From Agelas oroides (Eukaryota > Porifera > Demospongiae > Agelasida > Agelasidae): 64,000 nucleotides of DNA. The stretch is from the NCBI GenBank assembly GCA_949130485.1, contig OX422196.1, positions 4,198,889-4,262,888 on the forward strand. The letters run 5' to 3'. The first letter of the stretch is position 1. The number at the start of each line of letters is the position of its first letter. The notes under the pieces were generated by a model, which saw nothing but the letters and a program-made list of their open reading frames with translations, did not search any database and was not told where the DNA came from. This document shows, one piece after another, positions 55,206 to 64,000 of the stretch. Made by a program: the position numbers and the translations under genes.

Positions 55206-56165
55206 ATCCTCATTCCCAGGCTCTTGTGCGTGGGCAGAGAAAAAAGAGCCTGGTACACACTGTTTGCACATGCTCAGTTCCCCCAGGATTTCTGGAAATT
55301 TGGAAATTTCTGTAAAATCTGCTCTGTTACACCAACCTCTGCGAGGCACGCCGACCTCTCCTGTATAAAAGATGCCTGCCACTGACCACGCTCTGTGTAG
55401 ACGATGATGAGGGAGCGACAAAGGTACTCAGCTCTTCGCTTGCTGGAATTGTCCACGCGGTCGTCCATTCCAGCTAAACGCTGCGGCACGTGAATGACGC
55501 AATCTTTCCCTTTGAAGTTCACCGATCGCCTCGAACAAAGCAATGCGGACCGGTAGCGATATTGTTTTTGACTTCAAAACCGCCTGTATGTGTCCCACAG
55601 GGAGTATAACCATTCAGTGCGGCCTTTCAGCAGGTAAACAGAAATTGACCGTAATTTTAGTGTAGCGGAGTAGTATGCAGGTTACCAAGGGAACGTGGCG
55701 CATGCGCAAACAGTGTGTACCAGGCTCTCTTTCCTCCTCCCCCGCATAAGAGCCTGGGAACGAGGCTATCTCTGAAGTTGCTGTTTCTACAAAACTGGAA
55801 ATCAACAAAACTGGAGTAACATTTGTTAAAGGCACCCCTGGAGTTCGGAACAGCAAATTGTTAAAAACTGCTTTGATGCATGCCCACTTCTACAGTTTCA
55901 AAAATTCCACAAAAGAGAATAAACACTCAAGAAGCTTTCACTTCTGTGAGTGCAAGATTTCAACAAAACACAAAATGGTTTAGTTACAGTGTCTGGAATT
56001 TCAAGCACAATTTTTCAGAAAGTTAGAATGCCCGCTTTTGTACACTCATTATTTGTGTCCACTGTGAGCTCACTACAAGCTTTCCAGTATGGTCTGATGT
56101 TGGACTTAATGCTGTTCTTCTCTGGCCGTTCATCTTTGCATTACCTGATTACAGAAGAACAAATC
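55206..56165. other. Unassigned region with protein-like minus frames
   Basis: Overlapping minus frames at 55274-55613 contain DCVIHVPQRLAGMDDRVDNS and EYLCRSLIIVYTERGQWQAS, which look protein-like but belong to no family I recognise. Confidence 0.3.
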
Positions 56166-56169
56166 TGGT

Positions 56170-56950
56170 CATACCTTGTGTTCCTCGATACTCTTCCAGT
56201 TCCTTGTGCTAGCAGGCAAGCGAGCCACACAACGTTCCATTGCAGCCTCTGCTTCTTCCTGAAGTCTCCTGTCATTCTTGTCTGATGGACAGAGTGTCAG
56301 CTGTGTAGAGGAGTTTTCCCAGTGCATGCACAATGGTGTAATCAAGACATTCATAGAATCAAAGTGCTCATGGAGGTAGGCTGTCGAGATGCTTTGTTTC
56401 CAATAGGGGTACGAGCAGCTTGTGATCAGTTTCTGTGCGAACTTCATCTCCAGTAAATATGTTGCAAACTTCCCACATGCTCATGTTGTTGCCAATGCTT
56501 CTTAACCTGGGCGTACCTCTTTTCAGTCTCAGTCAACTAATTGTGATGCATAAGCCACAGGTCTCCACTCAAATTTGCTTTTCTGCATCAACACGGCTCC
56601 TAATCCGTAGGATGATGCACTAGCACACACTTGTATTGGGGCTTGAAGGTTGTAGAGAACTAGGTTTAACCAGTTCTGCCTTTACATTTGCAAATGCTAG
56701 GTCTTGCTCCGGACCTCAAAGCCATCTTGATTTCTTGCTCAGGAATTGCCTCAGAGGTTGGGTTAGATCTGCCAGTTGATTCACCAGGCCCATAAACTGT
56801 CATAGTTCTGAGACATTCGTTAGTGGGCTCACTTCGGCAATGGCTGATGTCTTGTCTGGGTTGGCTCGATTTCCATCCTTATCCAAGAGATGGCCCAGGA
56901 ATTGCATTTGGCTTTTCCTAAACTGTCTTGGATTCAGAGTTGCTCCGGCA
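56170..56950 (-). pseudogene. Gypsy-type RT end and RNase H, decayed
   Basis: On the minus strand: QMQFLGHLLDKDGNRANPDK, VSPLTNVSEL, FMGLVNQLADLTQPLRQFLS, then a damaged RNase H domain (a DASSYGLGAVL-like stretch in a shifted frame) and a TDHKLL motif near 56420. Stops and frameshifts are frequent. It represents a second Gypsy copy, separate from the element at 57.8-61 kb although in the same orientation. Confidence 0.7.
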
Positions 56951-57288
56951 GTTGGCAGATCAGTGGAAACTGCACACAATTGTCATCAACTGATGAATTT
57001 CCTGGCAGTAGAGGCAGGTGTGCGAGTGCTGAAGCCATTCCTGCAGACAAAGATATTATTACAACTTTGGGTGCAAGGGATTCAGTTGGAGCACCTTGCA
57101 TATGATACAAGTGAGGATGTTGCGAACACTTACTGGACGAGTCAAGGCAAGTACACATCCTTCAATAGTACGTAGTATTTGGATTCAATCTTTGATACAA
57201 TGACCTGAATTGCTGTTTTGAAAATGAGCTCAAAGCACATGATTGAGTCAATGGTTGCATATGCGCATGCACATGTATATGTACCTTT

Positions 57289-57785
57289 AGCAACCCTTTA
57301 ACTACTGAATTGTGTTTTCTAGAGGTCTTGTTTAGACTAGTCACACCGTTTTTCACCTGTATTTCCACTTCTGCTGTGAGTTAGCCCTGGAAACTTGAAC
57401 CACAGCTTCTTCCACATGACCTTGACCACACCCACTCATTAGCGAGCGTTCAATAGTCAGGGCCCTCTGACCAGAGAGCGCTCCTCCGGACTGAAAGCTG
57501 CCTAAAATGTCAGAAATGAAGACCCTACGAGATAAAAGGAGTGTTTTCTAGGCCCGTTTGTGCAAGAAAGCAAAACAGTGGCCCGCCTGGCATTGACCAG
57601 GGCTTTTCTACAGCTAGCCGCAACAGCCACCATGCACTGTCACCCTCCGGGTGACACCCACCCACCTCCCCTTGTCCCACCCTTTCTGCTAGTGCAGAAC
57701 CTGTCTTCAAAACAGATTGCGCCAACTGATAACATGTGGCCGAATTTCGATGATGACTATAGTCGTCATCAGTAGTTAAAGGGTT
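57289..57785. mobile_element. piggyBac-like MITE, copy 3
   Basis: The left end AACCCTTTAACTACTGA and right end with complement TTAACCCTTTAACTACTGA form a 17-bp terminal inverted repeat. TTAA is kept at the right border and reads GCAA at the left. The interior matches copies at 31.1-31.6 and 34.6-35.1 kb. No transposase is present. Confidence 0.8.
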
Positions 57786-57794
57786 AATGGGTGG

Positions 57795-58716
57795 TGTAGT
57801 GTTGGCTACGACTAAGGCCGGAGCGGTACTGGTTTCGCAACACCTCAACGGTGGCAGCTCAACAGTGTATATTACAAAAGAACTGGACAAAGTTAACATC
57901 CTCAGTGGAAACATACAGGGCCTGAGAGCATCAATTGGGACACTTGTCCTTGAGTTCCATATTAATTCCACTGCTCTCATGCCCTGTGTCCAGCCACGTG
58001 GTTTGTAGAAAGGCACGTTAACTTACCCGATTCCACTCCCCTGCTGATGTCCTCTTTTTTCTCTCAATCCTCCCCATCCCTCACCATATCCACCTCCCTC
58101 GGTGCTTGGGGGACAAGATTGGCCAATCTCCAACCCTGCGGTTGGCGCACCACGCTGGCGTCCCCTTATCCAGCTGGCCCCTCTTAAACCCTTCGACGCT
58201 CACCTGATGAGCTAGTCGACATTGCTGGTGGGTCCTCTGTCGTTGTCGCTGGTCGCTCCCCACCTGCCCGTTCTCCGTATTCATGCAGCCGTTGCTGCAC
58301 CTTCTGAAACACCAACTCGGCGATCGATTCGGCATTTCCGGCATGTGCGATGTCATTGGCTGGGTGTTCCCGCTACCGCTGCTCGTTGGCAAGGGTTCCA
58401 CATTCTCCGGTTGGTCCCTCTTTGCCATTGCTTTAACCAGAGATAATCTCTCGTTTGAAAGAATACAAACCCGTTAGCACAACTGGCACAAACTGCCTAA
58501 AGGTGCAATTAGTAAACGACGCATGCGCCCAGCCCAACTCTGCCTTCCCAAGCAGCCGAACCCCTCCTCCTTCGTCTGTTAACTTAGTTTAACTGTTGTT
58601 AAATCTCATGACAATGCAAACAATGCCTATTCATATGCAAACAGTGCGCATGCGTATTACAACTATGAATAATGCAACCTAATGAGAGTTTTAGCTCTGC
58701 AGACCATTACACCACA
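57795..58716 (-). repeat. 3' LTR of the Gypsy element, enlarged by an insertion
   Basis: It shares its ends with the other LTR (GTAGTGTTGGCTACGACTA, GGAGCGGTACTGGTTTC; CTATGAATAATGCA, CATTACACCACA). About 700 bp between 57894 and 58608 is absent from the other LTR and begins next to GTTAACATCC. The core LTR is about 200 bp. Confidence 0.85.
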
Positions 58717-58727
58717 TCTCCCCTCTT
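58717..58727 (-). promoter_or_regulatory. Polypurine tract
   Basis: AAGAGGGGAGA on the minus strand, immediately before the 3' LTR. Confidence 0.8.
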
Positions 58728-58793
58728 AAGTCAGGGAGACAATCCATCTGGGGGATTAACAATGGTGCCAGTTTGAGAACGTGTCATTATTGT

Positions 58794-59336
58794 TCATGGC
58801 AGCTTGGGTTGACTGGTTGAATCATCAGCATTTTCAAGTCTCACTCGCAGGTAGCAACAGTTGTGACGAACTTCACCCAAGGGTGTTTCAACTAGATACG
58901 ATGGAGGCACAGCAGCTTGCTCAATGACTTCCCCGGGGACCTGTTTGCCCTGGCTCTCAACCCACACTGGTAGCTTGTCTGGCAGCTCTGGAAGCTGTTT
59001 GCTCCGATGCCTCTTGTCATAATTGCGCTTCTGTGAAGACTTGAACTTCTTATTCAGAGTGTTGAAATTAGCCACATGTGGCCAGTTGAGGACAAAATGT
59101 TTCTTGACCTGGGGTATGTCAGTACGGAGACAGTGTCCCATCAATAGTTCCGCAGGGCTCAGCTTGGACCAGGGCATTGGGGTAGCTCTGTAGCTGAGTA
59201 TGGCCATGTAGGGGTCTGGTGAGTTTTTAAGCAGGTCCTTGACTGTCCTCACTGCTCTCTCTGCTTCCCTGTTGGCTTGTGGGTAGTGAGTACTGGTGAT
59301 GTGTGTAAACCCGTACAATTTGGCAAACTCTCTCAT
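58794..59336 (-). pseudogene. Gypsy integrase, C-terminal half
   Basis: The minus frame reads FAKLYGFTHITSTHYPQANR, EAERAVRTVKDLLKNS, LSYRATPMPWSKLSPAELLM and ends with a C-terminal barrel-like segment (VWVESQGKQVPGEVIEQ). SxxYPQxN and the following Glu mark the end of the integrase core. The upstream part (59340-59600) continues in other frames, with a stop where the catalytic Asp motif region lies. The segment is 181 residues and intact, but it is not a complete protein. Confidence 0.85.
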
Positions 59337-60018
59337 TTCCTGAGAAGAGTGCTATGGCCCATTGTCACTCACAACTGTGGCAGGGATGCCATGACGGGAG
59401 AACACAACCTTCATTGCGGTGATGACACTTGCTGATGTAATTGATCTGAGTTAACTTCGATGTATCTCTAGTAATAGTCCACTAATAGCAGGTAAGTAGT
59501 ACGATCGAGCTCAAACAGGTCACTTGCTACTCTCTCCCCATGGATAATCAGGTAGAGAGGATTGGAGTAGTGGTTCTCTAGCAGGAGGGGTGTTCGTCTG
59601 GCAAGATTGAGCATGATTTCACTAAATGTTCAATTTCCCGTGACACTCCAGGCCACTACACTGCAGCAGACACTCTCTGACGACATTTCTGAATGCCCTG
59701 GTGGGCCTTATGAATCTTCTGTAGTGTCTCTGCTTGTTGTCCTTTGGAACTACAATGCAAGTACCACAGAGAAGGAGGTCATCACATACTGATAACTCGC
59801 CTAGTTCTCACCCTCCAATAGGGAGTTAGGTCGCCCTTCACCTGGTGCCTGCTCGGCCATCCATTTGTACAGTATTGCCGCAGCCTGAAGCAGGTATCGT
59901 TGGGCACAGACCAGGAACTCAGTGTCTAGATATTCTGGTGCTAATACTTCAGACTTGTTCGGTGAGCATCAGCAGTGCAGAGAAACTTGTCTGGTATGTG
60001 TGTGATGCTGTAGTCAAA

Positions 60019-60188
60019 TCAAGTTAACCGAAGTCGAAACCTGAGGACACGTGGTGGAATGCGGTCAAGGTGAGTGGCACTAAGAAGAGGGACAAGGGGC
60101 TTGTGGTCTGTCTCGACTTGGACCAGCATTGAATTCAAACGAGGAGGGTGGCTGCAGACGAACGATAGCCATCCCACCTCTGACGCCA
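60019..60188 (-). pseudogene. Gypsy RNase H fragment
   Basis: The minus frame contains VQVETDHKPLVPLLSATHLD and RIPPRVLRFRLRLT, the typical end of Gypsy RNase H. It continues in a shifted frame toward a CTADAL-type linker. It starts within about 20 codons of the primer-binding site, which fixes the right edge of the internal deletion. Confidence 0.85.
60171..60188 (-). promoter_or_regulatory. Primer-binding site
   Basis: TGGCGTCAGAGGTGGGAT directly after the 5' LTR, close to the TGGCGTCAGAAGTGGG-type site used by many Gypsy elements. Confidence 0.75.
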
Positions 60189-61027
60189 TGTAGTGTTGGC
60201 TACGACTAGGCTGGAGCGGTACTGGTTTCACAACACCTCAACGGTGGCAGCTCAACAATGTATATCACAAAAGAACTGGACAAAGGACAATGCAACAATG
60301 CCTATTCATCAGCATGCATATTACAATACAGGTCACAGGTAAGGTAACACGCGAGCATGTGACTCACGAGTTCGTAGGCGTGCACACGCGAGTACTCACT
60401 CCACCCACGCGAGTCTCCGCCGTCGCACTCACCCCGCGCGAGTGCACGTGTGCGGACTGAACGAGGAGGAAAGCGAGTAACGACAACGAAAGAGAGCTAG
60501 AGGCCGGTTGAAGAGAGTAGGGAGAAAGCATGACGAACAGTAAGAGCGGGAGGCGCGAGACTGGCTAGTGAAGACGAAGACTAACAGCGGAAACAGCGAG
60601 TTAGGAGAGCGAAGACGTAGAATGAGCGGCGAGAGGAGCGAACTGGAGAGCGAAGGCGAAGGGTAAACAGCTGGGGAGGGCGAGACCGAAGGGCGAAAAC
60701 GAAGAGTAACAGCAGGAGGAACAAGACAGGAAGGATAGAACGGCATGGCAACACTGAAAAACTGTCTTGTGTGTTCATACTTCCCGTAGTAGTGTTTGTC
60801 CCCCAGTATTTCTTTGTACCGTGTATTACTTTGCTGTTGCACCAACACCCGCGAGTCGCACCACACGCGAGTCTACTGCGAGTACCCGCCACATCACACG
60901 CGTGTTGATTACTTGTCACGTGTGGGTAAATCCCTCACTACACGCGCGAATTTGTTACCTTACCTGTGACCTGTACTGTACAGCTATGAATAATGCAGTT
61001 TTAGCTGTACAGAGTCATTACACCACA
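60189..61027 (-). repeat. 5' LTR of the Gypsy element, split by a TIR element
   Basis: The core is about 190 bp (60189-60328 plus 60976-61027), interrupted by the 645-bp element at 60329. Confidence 0.85.
60329..60973. mobile_element. 645-bp TIR element with TA duplication, inside the 5' LTR
   Basis: CAGGTCACAGGTAAGGTAAC (60329-60348) and its exact complement (60954-60973) form a 20-bp terminal inverted repeat flanked by TA on both sides. The interior is rich in CGCGAG words, GAGCGAAG-type purine repeats and CACGCGAG motifs, with only chance arginine/serine-rich frames. It could be a Mariner-type MITE. Confidence 0.8.
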
Positions 61028-61232
61028 GGTGGGGCACAAATGAGCCTTGAACCTTGTAGTACTTCTTCAGAAGGCAAAAATAGTTTCATTTCTATACCAA
61101 GCGTGCAGATTTGCCAAAGTGCACATTTGCTAAATGATGATTTGCAAAAACACAGGTGTACAAACGTGCAATTCCTCAAATCTGCTTATCAGTCACCTGG
61201 AAATGGCACGTTCTTACTTGTCCACCTTCACC

Positions 61233-61303
61233 TAGCCTCATACCCAGGCTCCGCCCAGCTTTCCATCGTGACGGAAAGCTGGGCGGAGCCTGGGTACGGG
61301 CTA
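61233..61303. mobile_element. 71-bp TAGCCTCATACCC element with 8-9 bp duplication
   Basis: A palindrome from TAGCCTCATACCCAGGCTCC to GGAGCCTGGGTACGGGCTA with a short loop. CCTTCACC lies directly before (61225-61232) and after (61304-61311). Confidence 0.85.
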
Positions 61304-61311
61304 CCTTCACC

Positions 61312-62310
61312 TACTGACCCACATCGCTGTACAACTTTTCCTTTGTATGAAATGTTTCTCCAAGACTGTCCATGGGTCTTGAAGGGCTGTCGTGAGGGCC
61401 CGTAAAGAGCATTCTGAGTCTGTAACTGAATCAACTTCATCAACTGCCTTTTATGCCTCAATTTATGCTTTGATGGCTGACCATAGTTCACTGGAAGTGT
61501 GGGTGTGAATGGACCAACTTGGTTTGGGATGTCGTGTGGTGACCGTAGTTCATTGGAAGTGTAGTTGAAGGCGGTTTAGATGTCAGAAGTTGTAACGATG
61601 GGTCAGATCCCTTGGGTATGGCTGGAGGATGAAGGACTGAAAGATTGGCCTAGGAGTAGAGTGGCTTAGGTAAGACATCATCATCGCCTAGCTGTGGGTG
61701 ATACTGAGCACTTTGAGGCAGTTTACATTAGGGATCCTCAATATTGCTCTTAATCTTCTCCTGTATTATTCCTGAAAAGTCTTGTGTACAGTGTTAGATG
61801 GGATTACACAGGATACTTCCCATCTTACATTATTCCACGATTACACATATCTTGAGTAATCCTGCAAGATATATCCTGCTAGGGATTTTTACTAGGGCTG
61901 GCTCAAAATGAATTCCACTCAAGAATGTGGTCTATTGGGGAATGACAGTATCTAGTCCAGTAACAAGGCTTGTCAGAAGGCATTAGGTGTATACTGAACA
62001 AGAACAGTGAAGTAACATTGTAATCAAAGTAATCCAGTCTTACTTTTCTTCTTGTATCACCTCTTCAATGATCAGTCGTCTCTCTTGCCGCTTTTACTGC
62101 TGCAACCGTGCATCAGGAAAGAGATGTTTCAAGAGATAAGTACAGAAGGCTCTTTTGATGAAATCTTCCTCTTATGGCGTTAATAGGTCCATGTTATGAC
62201 ATAACTCATTGACTGTCAACTTCTCTCGTGGTTTTCACATGCTGCACTGGGTAGGACGAAATATGACAGGCTGGGACTGATTCTGTTCATTGCTACGGCA
62301 CATTTCTTGT
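61312..62310. other. Gene-poor stretch with decayed transposon-like coding
   Basis: A short local repeat ACCRTAGTTCAYTGGAAGTG occurs at 61482 and 61541. The minus strand near 62050-62220 reads FIKRAFCTYLLKHLFPDARL with stops, probably a decayed element; family unknown. Confidence 0.35.
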
Positions 62311-62375
62311 GTGTGGCTGATTGTTGATGGAACGGACTCCACAACACCTGAACTGTGGCAATTCAACATTTTGAA
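62311..62375 (-). repeat. Third copy of the Gypsy LTR, first part
   Basis: ACTCCACAACACCTGAACTG and GCAATTCAACA align to the first 100 bp of the LTRs at 57.8 and 60.2 kb (CACAACACCTCAACGGTGGC). The LTR resumes near 63926. Confidence 0.6.
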
Positions 62376-62523
62376 AAGTAATTTTTAGAATTGATGCAGG
62401 GTACACAAAAGGAATATCCTATAGTAGTGCTCCCCTTTTACACCAAGAAACAAAAGACAAGAAGACAAGAAACATAGTTAGCAAAAATGATTTATCAATA
62501 ATGACCTGAAAGTAACAGGGCAA

Positions 62524-63930
62524 TTAAACCACACATAAGATTGAGCCTGGTAATGCATTCCAAATGAAAGGGGCATTGACAAAAAAGGAGTAACAGTAAG
62601 GATTTACTCTGGATACACAAGTAAGGAGATGCAATGGGTGGTAAGATCTAGTACGGGGGTGCTGGTTTTTACAAAAGGAAAAGCAGTTCTGAAATTTTAT
62701 ACAGTCTAAACAATGTACTATCTTAAAAGTTTGTAAACTCAAAAGAAAAAGGCGACGCTGCGTAAGGGTTGGTAGGGCCAGTTCAGATAGACATTGATCG
62801 TACGTCTTGGACCATTGGGTGCATAACTTTGTTCCAGGTACATCCTGCTATCCAATAAGCAGCACGACGCTGTACTCTTTCCAAAGTTTCTCTGTCCTTT
62901 TCGTAATAGGGAGACCAAGCTTGGATGCAATATTCAAGATGAGGGTGAACAAGCATCAAATATGCTTGGAGCTTAGCGCCTTGCGGAGCTCCCTTCATGT
63001 TGCATTTCAGCATACCAAGGACCCTGTTTGCTCTAGCTGCTGCATGCTCACATTGAGCAGACCAAGGACCCTGTTTGCTCTAGCTGCTGCACGCTCACAT
63101 TGAGCATACCAAGGACCCTGTTTGCTCTTGCTGCTGCACGCTCACATTGAGCAGACCAAGGACCCTGTTTGCTCTAGCTGCTGCACGCTCACATTGAGCA
63201 TACCAAGGACCCTGTTTGCTCTAGCTGCTGCACGCTCACATTGAGCATACCAAGGACCCTGTTTGCTCTTGCTGCTGCACGCTCACATTGAGCAGACCAA
63301 GGACCCTGTTTGCTCTAGCTGCTGCACGCTCACATTGAGCATACCAAGGACCCTGTTTGCTCTTGCTGCTGCACGCTCACATTGAGCATACCAAGGACCC
63401 TGTTTGCTCTAGCTGCTGCACGCTCACATTGAGCATACCAAGGACCCTGTTTGCTCTTGCTGCTGCACGCTCACATTGAGCAGACCAAGGACCCTGTTTG
63501 CTCTTGCTGCTGCACGCTCACATTGAGCATACCAAGGACCCTGTTTGCTCTTGCTGCTGCACGCTCACATTGAGCAGACCAAGGACCCTGTTTGCTCTTG
63601 CTGCTGCACGCTCACATTGAGCATACCAAGGACCCTGTTTGCTCTAGCTGCTGCACGCTCACATTGAGCATACCAAGGACCCTGTTTGCTCTAGCTGCTG
63701 CACACTCACATTGAGCAGACCATGAGAGGTTCTTGCTAATGGAGACTCCAAGATAGAGGAAATTGTCTACCCATTCAAGATTGTGACCCAAGAACTTATA
63801 GGTAAATACAATTTCAGCGTGATTTGGAGAGCCTTGCACTTGCTGACGTTCAGCTTTAGCTGCCACTTGAGTGCCCAACTACAGAGGAGATGCAGGTCAT
63901 TCTGGAGGATCTCACAATCTTAAGTTTGAA
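62524..63930 (-). pseudogene. LINE 3' end (CR1/Jockey-like) inserted in an LTR
   Basis: Minus strand, in order: a coding fragment near 63880-63740 (WVDNFLYLGVSISKNLSWSA), the ARANRVLGML segment that has become tandemly amplified, then KLQAYLMLVHPHLEYCIQAW, RVQRRAAYWIAGCTW, and after a frame change CVSRVNPYCYSFFVNAPFIW, which is a typical LINE C-terminal motif. The RT core is not in the window copy. The insertion splits an LTR at 62375/63926. Confidence 0.8.
63018..63720. repeat. 47-bp minisatellite, about 15 units, inside LINE coding sequence
   Basis: ACCAAGGACCCTGTTTGCTC recurs every 47 bp from 63018 to 63676. Two variant sites alternate (GAGCAGACC or GAGCATACC; CTCTAGCTG or CTCTTGCTG), which hints at higher-order copying. 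The unit encodes ARANRVLGML with flanking residues on the minus strand. Since 47 is not a multiple of three, each unit shifts the frame. Confidence 0.95.
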
Positions 63931-64000
63931 CAGAAGAACTGGACAATGGACAATACGACAATATCTAAAACAGCACACGTGTATTTTAGCTATGAATAAT
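63926..64000 (-). repeat. Third copy of the Gypsy LTR, second part, cut by window edge
   Basis: GAAGAACTGGACAATGGACA and TAGCTATGAATAAT align to the second part of the LTRs at 57.8 and 60.2 kb. The LTR runs beyond the window. Confidence 0.65.

Larger units (their letters stand above)
57795..61027 (-). mobile_element. Gypsy LTR retrotransposon, internally deleted, with target duplication
   Basis: The whole element is bounded by GGTGG at 57790-57794 and 61028-61032. On the minus strand: 5' LTR 61027-60189, primer-binding site TGGCGTCAGAGGTGGGAT at 60188-60171, part of RNase H, integrase, polypurine tract AAGAGGGGAGA (58727-58717) and 3' LTR 58716-57795. Gag, protease and reverse transcriptase are missing between the primer site and RNase H. 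Both LTRs begin TGT on the minus strand and end with ACA, and each carries a different later insertion. Confidence 0.9.

Noticed and set aside
58081-58446. Overlapping frames of 74-115 codons on both strands in the 3' LTR
   Set aside because: They lie in the insertion within the LTR, and neither strand shows a motif.
60429-60866. Arg/Ser-rich minus frame of 145 codons
   Set aside because: It lies in the purine-rich interior of a TIR element; composition explains it.

Overview
The window reads as eukaryotic, most likely metazoan nuclear DNA. It has GT-AG introns, few host genes, many transposon families, satellite arrays and no operon-like gene packing. My best guess is a marine sponge (demosponge). 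The reasons are the Helitron N-terminal family with ETPDQREARLEQ-type repeats, a nuclease-kinase fusion gene and ZMYM1-like hAT transposons, which I associate with sponge genomes. This is inference from family knowledge; no search was run and all alignments were made by eye.

Layout. 1-7.3 kb: the end of a retroelement with a nuclease-like C-terminus, diverged repeats, a foldback element and a large minus-strand R2-like retroelement. 7.7-13.3 kb: two satellite arrays (about 175 bp and about 91 bp monomers); the first is interrupted by a 1.3 kb hAT-like element. 13.8-20.1 kb: a LINE fragment, several short inverted-repeat elements with readable target duplications, and a foldback. 20.1-31.1 kb: segmental duplications, then three Helitron-like elements, one nested in another, each carrying a broken copy of the Helitron N-terminal gene. 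31-37.1 kb: piggyBac-like MITEs and a Penelope-like element. 37.4-45 kb: a minus ORF of unknown family, a minisatellite, a restriction-endonuclease/kinase-like fusion gene and a decayed ZMYM1-type hAT transposon. 44.9-52.5 kb: the clearest host genes. These are a five-exon PH-domain gene on the minus strand and a possible 36-residue membrane microprotein on the plus strand, with start codons 150 bp apart around a shared candidate promoter holding two CACGTG boxes. 53.3-54.8 kb: a broken multi-exon gene. 56-61 kb: Gypsy remains, including one element with both LTRs, primer site, polypurine tract and a 5-bp target duplication but no gag-to-RT region. 62.3-64 kb: a third LTR split by a LINE whose own coding sequence grew into a 47-bp minisatellite.

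Little of this works together as a pathway. The host content is one nuclease-kinase fusion gene and one divergent gene pair. The rest is a layered record of transposition, and many layers can be ordered from target-site duplications and empty paralogous sites inside the window.
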